Of a DNA stretch of 64,000 nucleotides, positions 60,920 through 64,000 are shown one piece after another. The DNA is taken from contig NZ_CP109967.1 in the NCBI RefSeq assembly GCF_026725475.1, positions 1 to 64,000 on the forward strand, written 5' to 3'. Position numbers and translations under genes: made by a program. The first letter of the stretch is position 1. Every line of letters begins with the position of its first letter. The stretch comes from Catenovulum adriaticum (GTDB lineage Bacteria; Pseudomonadota; Gammaproteobacteria; Enterobacterales; Alteromonadaceae). Under the pieces are notes generated by a model that was not told the origin of the DNA, searched no databases, and saw nothing but the letters and a program-made list of their open reading frames with translations.

Positions 60920-61629
60920 GGATATTGCTCAAGCGCTTGATGTGATATTGAAGGGGCGGGCGTTTGTCCTATTCTGGCTGCGCTGTAATGTAAGTTAAAT
61001 ACATTAAAATAATGGTGTAATAGCTCTGATGCATTTTGCTGTTGGCATTGTTTTAAAGCCTGAGCTGTTGCTTCAGCAGTCGACAACTGATGAGCGTGAG
61101 GGGCTTTACGTAGCTCGTAACTGGCTTGTTGATTTAAGCTTAAATCTAAAGTGGGGTAAGGCTGTAACCAAGGGCTTAAGTTAAATATTTTTTTGCTTTG
61201 TCGCCAAGTACCATCAATAACAATAAGGGTGAGTTTTTTATTACCCGCCGCCTTTACCGGCGATTGATAAGCAGTGCGGGTGGCTTGTGTGGGGTACAGT
61301 ATCACCACGAAACGGTTGGGATCTTGTAACAGCGCAAGTAAAGCTTTTTCAGGTTCAGTTCGAGACCATTCAAATGCAAAGCAGTTATTTGGCAAAATAT
61401 CACTAATTAACTTGCCGGTGTTGGTGGGCTTTAATATTTCATCTGTATGCATCAATAATACTAAATCCATTTGAATATTTAGTTTACGTTTCCAGCTACA
61501 AATGCAGGCAAATTGTGCTAAATGACAAGATTGACAGCGAGCGACAGAAATACCTCGCGCCAAAAAAGGTCGAGTTGCTCTGGCAAGTCGTTTGGTACGT
61601 AATTGAGAAAACGAATATGAATTATGCAT
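60916..61629 (-). CDS. tapT: tRNA-uridine aminocarboxypropyltransferase (DTW domain)
   Basis: 237 residues. The zinc-like motif C-x2-C-x6-C-x-C is visible in RCQSCHLAQFACICSWKR, and DGTWRQSKKI is the DTW signature. The family (YfiP/TapT, Tuc) adds the acp group of S-adenosylmethionine to a uridine of tRNA. Convergent with kdgK. Confidence 0.9.
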   Translation of the reverse strand: MHNSYSFSQLRTKRLARATRPFLARGISVARCQSCHLAQFACICSWKRKLNIQMDLVLLMHTDEILKPTNTGKLISDILPNNCFAFEWSRTEPEKALLALLQDPNRFVVILYPTQATRTAYQSPVKAAGNKKLTLIVIDGTWRQSKKIFNLSPWLQPYPTLDLSLNQQASYELRKAPHAHQLSTAEATAQALKQCQQQNASELLHHYFNVFNLHYSAARIGQTPAPSISHQALEQYP

Positions 61630-61785
61630 AATAGTCTTATTAAAAGCCGTATTGGCTGATTATACCTTGTTTTTATTAATCTTGAAGTATTTGGCACAAG
61701 CTTTGCTTTGACCACTGGAGCAGTCAATAAATAAACGGATCGTCAAAATTTTGATGCGATCAACATATTATCAGTGGAGTCGATT

Positions 61786-62391
61786 ATGGAATTAGTCATT
61801 ATTATTATGATGTTGGTATTAGTGGTTGTCGCAACAGTCGCGATTCGGTTAACGCAAACCGGCACACCTTTTCCATATCAGAAAAAACCAGCTCTGTTTA
61901 CTGAAGCCGAACGTGCATTTATGCTTAAGTTAGAGCAAGCAGTGGGTGATCAATTTAGAGTGGTCAATCGAGTTAGGCTGTCCGATATGCTAATAGTGAC
62001 TCAAGGTATGGATAAAAGAGCAGAACAGGCGGCTAAATTAAAAGCATCGGCTAAAACGCTTGATTTTGTGTTGCTCAACCGTCATACGCTTGAACCCGTT
62101 GCCGCGATAGATTTAGTTAATACAGAATCAAAGGTTGGTTACAAAGCGAAAGCCGATTGGTTTGTGCGTGGCGCGCTAGAAACCGTAGGGGTTGCACATG
62201 TGCGAATTAAAGTAAGAGCTGGCTATAAGTCATCTGAAATACGTGCTTGCTTAGCCGGAAAAATGGGGGCGAGCCAATTATCGCCATTAAATGTTCATAA
62301 AGCGGCTTCACGCGGCCCTACACGGCCTATTAAGCCTTTACGTGATATTAATGTCACTCAAGGTGGTCGTTCACAAGCGGCAGTTGCTTAA
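61786..62391 (+). CDS. DUF2726 membrane-anchored protein
   Basis: 201 residues from ATG 61786 (GGAG six bases upstream; a GTG at 61774 overlaps it). One N-terminal membrane helix (about 2-22), then a DUF2726 nuclease-like domain: FRVVNRVRLSDMLIVTQGM, and DFVLLNRHTLEPVAAIDLV, reminiscent of restriction-enzyme-like folds (D...E-x-K). The tail is basic. Function unknown; common in gammaproteobacteria. Confidence 0.82.
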   Translation: MELVIIIMMLVLVVVATVAIRLTQTGTPFPYQKKPALFTEAERAFMLKLEQAVGDQFRVVNRVRLSDMLIVTQGMDKRAEQAAKLKASAKTLDFVLLNRHTLEPVAAIDLVNTESKVGYKAKADWFVRGALETVGVAHVRIKVRAGYKSSEIRACLAGKMGASQLSPLNVHKAASRGPTRPIKPLRDINVTQGGRSQAAVA

Positions 62392-62406
62392 TCCGTATTT
62401 TGAATC

Positions 62407-62440
62407 AACCCTGAACGCATTTTCAGGGTTTGTTATTTTA
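62407..62440. terminator. Bidirectional hairpin between DUF2726 and yafJ
   Basis: AACCCTGAA (62407-62415) / TTCAGGGTT (62422-62430), six-base loop, then TGTTATTTTA. Between convergent genes, so probably ends both. Confidence 0.7.
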
Positions 62441-63205
62441 GCTAACTAGCTCGCCTAATTTAAATAATGCAGATTCACCGGGTTGCATTTTTTTCCAGCG
62501 TTCATCGTTTGTCAGTGGCCTAGTTGCGATCACCGTTACCACATCATTTGGGCCGGTTTCTTTTTGAAAATCAATCATCATATCTGCATCAATTAATGTT
62601 GCTTTGCCAAATGGCGCACGGCGTGTGATCCATTGTAAATTGTTAGAGCAATAAGCTAGTACATAAACACCATCGGTGAGTAGCATATTAAAAACGCCTT
62701 TTTCGCGTAGCGTTTGTGATAATTTAGCAGCGTAGCGAAATACGTCTGTCATATTTGATGGACAACTTGGATATTTTTGCCGGATTTTATCTAGCAACCA
62801 ACAAAACGCCAATTCACTGTCTGTATTGCCCACTGGTCGGTAATGTTCGGGTTGTAAATCTTGATAATTGGATAGTTGGCCGTTATGAGCAAATGTAATT
62901 TCACGCCCCCAAAGTTCACGTGTAAAAGGGTGAGTATTCTCTAAACAGACCGGTCCTCGGTTACCTTGTCTAATATGACTGATCACAGATACACTTTTAA
63001 TAGGGTAGGCTTTTACCAATTTCGCGATTTCAGACCGACAGCTAGGCTCAGGATCTTTAAACGTCCGACAGCCTTTACCTTCATAAAATGTAATGCCCCA
63101 TCCATCTTTATGTGGACCAGTATTGCCTCCTCGTTCTAACAAACCAGAAAAACTAAAGCAAATGTCCGTCGGCACATTAGCCGACATACCCAGCAATTCA
63201 CACAT
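62438..63205 (-). CDS. yafJ: Class II glutamine amidotransferase (YafJ-like)
   Basis: 255 residues beginning MCELLGMSANVPTD; Cys2 becomes the N-terminal nucleophile after Met removal. GGNTGPHKDGWGITFYEGKG, HIRQGNRGPVCLENTHPF and FAHNGQLSNYQDL match the YafJ/GATase_4 family with the oxyanion residues. Substrate unknown; E. coli YafJ is the nearest model. Confidence 0.92.
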   Translation of the reverse strand: MCELLGMSANVPTDICFSFSGLLERGGNTGPHKDGWGITFYEGKGCRTFKDPEPSCRSEIAKLVKAYPIKSVSVISHIRQGNRGPVCLENTHPFTRELWGREITFAHNGQLSNYQDLQPEHYRPVGNTDSELAFCWLLDKIRQKYPSCPSNMTDVFRYAAKLSQTLREKGVFNMLLTDGVYVLAYCSNNLQWITRRAPFGKATLIDADMMIDFQKETGPNDVVTVIATRPLTNDERWKKMQPGESALFKLGELVS

Positions 63206-63324
63206 TTATTTATTGCTCTTAATTTGATGTATTTCGCGTTGGAAAAATAATTTAATGTGCGTATTGTTCAATACCCGGCTGGTAAAGGCAAGCTTGATTT
63301 AATGGATTTTGTTTAAGGGGTGAG

Positions 63325-63351
63325 CAGCTGCCAAGTTAATTTTGACAGCTG
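63325..63351 (-). terminator. Possible terminator of the chemotaxis receptor gene
   Basis: CAGCTGCCAA (63325-63334) pairs with TTGACAGCTG (63342-63351) with one mismatch. It lies just past the receptor stop at 63378; no U-run. Confidence 0.4.
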
Positions 63352-63377
63352 GTTTGGTGAGCAAAGTCAGGTATTGT

Positions 63378-64000
63378 TTAGTGTGTATCAAATTCGTTGA
63401 TGTAATTATTTAATTTTTCGCCTGTCTCTTTAAGTTCAAATGATGCTTTTTGTGTGTCTGTGGTTTTTTGAGTGACTTTATCGGCATCGTCTCTGATGGC
63501 GATAATTCGTTCATTAATTTCATTTGATACGCTGGTTTGTTCTTCAGCAGCGGTGGCAATTTGTACTGCCATTTGCATAATTTGATCAAGCTCTGTTTTC
63601 ATAACTTCAAAAGCTTGTGCATTCTCGACAACGAGCTGAATGGCTTTATTGCCTTCTGTTTGTAATACGTTCATTTTATCTGTTGCATTGCCAGCGCCAT
63701 TTTGCAAGGTTTCAATTTGACTTTTTATTTGTTCTGTCGACTCTTGTGTTCGGCTTGCTAAACTTCTAACTTCGTCTGCGACTACTGCAAACCCTCTGCC
63801 TTGTTCGCCCGCTCGGGCAGCTTCAATGGCTGCGTTTAAAGCTAATAAATTAGTTTGCTCGGCGATACCTTGGATCACATTGAGCACATTGCCAATAAGT
63901 GCAGCTTCATCGTTTAACGCCCCTACCACTTGGCTAGTGTGGCCTAATTCCTCAATTAAGTTTTCCATGGTTTGTTTACTGGTATGTGCATTTTTGGCAC
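63378..64000 (-). CDS. Methyl-accepting chemotaxis protein, C-terminal part (runs off the window)
   Basis: The minus-strand frame is open through base 64000, so the true start is outside; an internal ATG at 63968 only gives an apparent start. The visible ~207 residues are the cytoplasmic signalling coiled coil, with the hairpin tip GIAEQTNLLALNAAIEAARAGE and GFAVVADEVRSLASRTQEST, ending in a short tail. It relays sensory signals to CheA/CheW. Ligand domain and membrane helices are not visible. Confidence 0.93.
   Translation of the reverse strand, partial: AKNAHTSKQTMENLIEELGHTSQVVGALNDEAALIGNVLNVIQGIAEQTNLLALNAAIEAARAGEQGRGFAVVADEVRSLASRTQESTEQIKSQIETLQNGAGNATDKMNVLQTEGNKAIQLVVENAQAFEVMKTELDQIMQMAVQIATAAEEQTSVSNEINERIIAIRDDADKVTQKTTDTQKASFELKETGEKLNNYINEFDTH

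Overview
The window looks like a low-GC (about 40 %) marine gammaproteobacterium of the Alteromonadales type (Catenovulum / Paraglaciecola / Agarivorans-like). The evidence is a GH86 agarase with a ricin-type lectin tail, a large TonB-dependent receptor, TRAP uptake, helicase IV, HU, Cti, AcpH and TapT homologues, and typical A+T-rich spacers. The sequence opens exactly at the TTG start of a plasmid-type replication initiator gene. I infer that the replicon is a plasmid or chromid whose assembly was rotated to that gene. This is inference from family resemblance only.

Region 1 (3.5-32.1 kb) is a uronic-acid polysaccharide utilisation locus. Extracellular and periplasmic parts: a jelly-roll lyase-like lipoprotein (5.3 kb), a TonB receptor (7.5 kb), a GH88 unsaturated uronyl hydrolase lipoprotein (10.5 kb), a secreted beta-helix protein (12.2 kb), a PL38/alginate_lyase-type lipoprotein (17-18 kb), a secreted GH2 enzyme (18.3-20.8 kb) and a DUF4861 lipoprotein (31 kb). 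There is no sulfatase or rhamnose pathway, so a glucuronan-like or other unsulfated GlcA polymer fits better than ulvan. Two FadR-type GntR regulators (6.3 and 14.3 kb) are present. An 11-bp motif TGGTAANGCCA recurs before five transcription starts and marks a probable regulon.

The core is an apparent 11-gene operon (21.8-32.0 kb): uxaC, a three-part TRAP transporter, gluconokinase, a LarA-family nickel-pincer racemase/epimerase, larC, larE, larB, a NiCoT-like nickel transporter and DUF4861. With the uxuB-type oxidoreductase at 3.5 kb this suggests a non-textbook route: glucuronate to fructuronate (UxaC), to mannonate (UxuB-like), to gluconate (nickel C2 epimerase), to 6-phosphogluconate (GntK). 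It would bypass mannonate dehydratase UxuA, which is not in the window. Unsaturated uronates from lyases and GH88 would go through KduI and KduD (15-17 kb) to KDG and the distant KdgK (59.9 kb).

Region 2 (32-42.2 kb) is mobile and accessory: an IS110 remnant, a Y1/RAYT-type transposase, three perfect 153-bp tandem repeats, a 4.3-kb segment bracketed by a 32-bp direct repeat (LytTR membrane protein, MipA-like protein, a full group II intron), a two-gene toxin-antitoxin-like ADP-ribosyltransferase module, AcpH, a secreted unknown, and an IS30 relic.

Region 3 (42.4-64 kb) holds a GH86 agarase followed by mostly household genes: lldD with a divergent LysR gene, a 2-hydroxyacid dehydrogenase with a Gfo/Idh oxidoreductase, a DUF1439 protein, cti, a LysR/TDT transporter pair, a DUF952 protein, helD, a DJ-1/PfpI protein, HU, kdgK, tapT, a DUF2726 protein, a YafJ-type amidotransferase and the C-terminal part of a chemotaxis receptor that runs off the right edge. 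I saw no tRNA, rRNA or CRISPR array.
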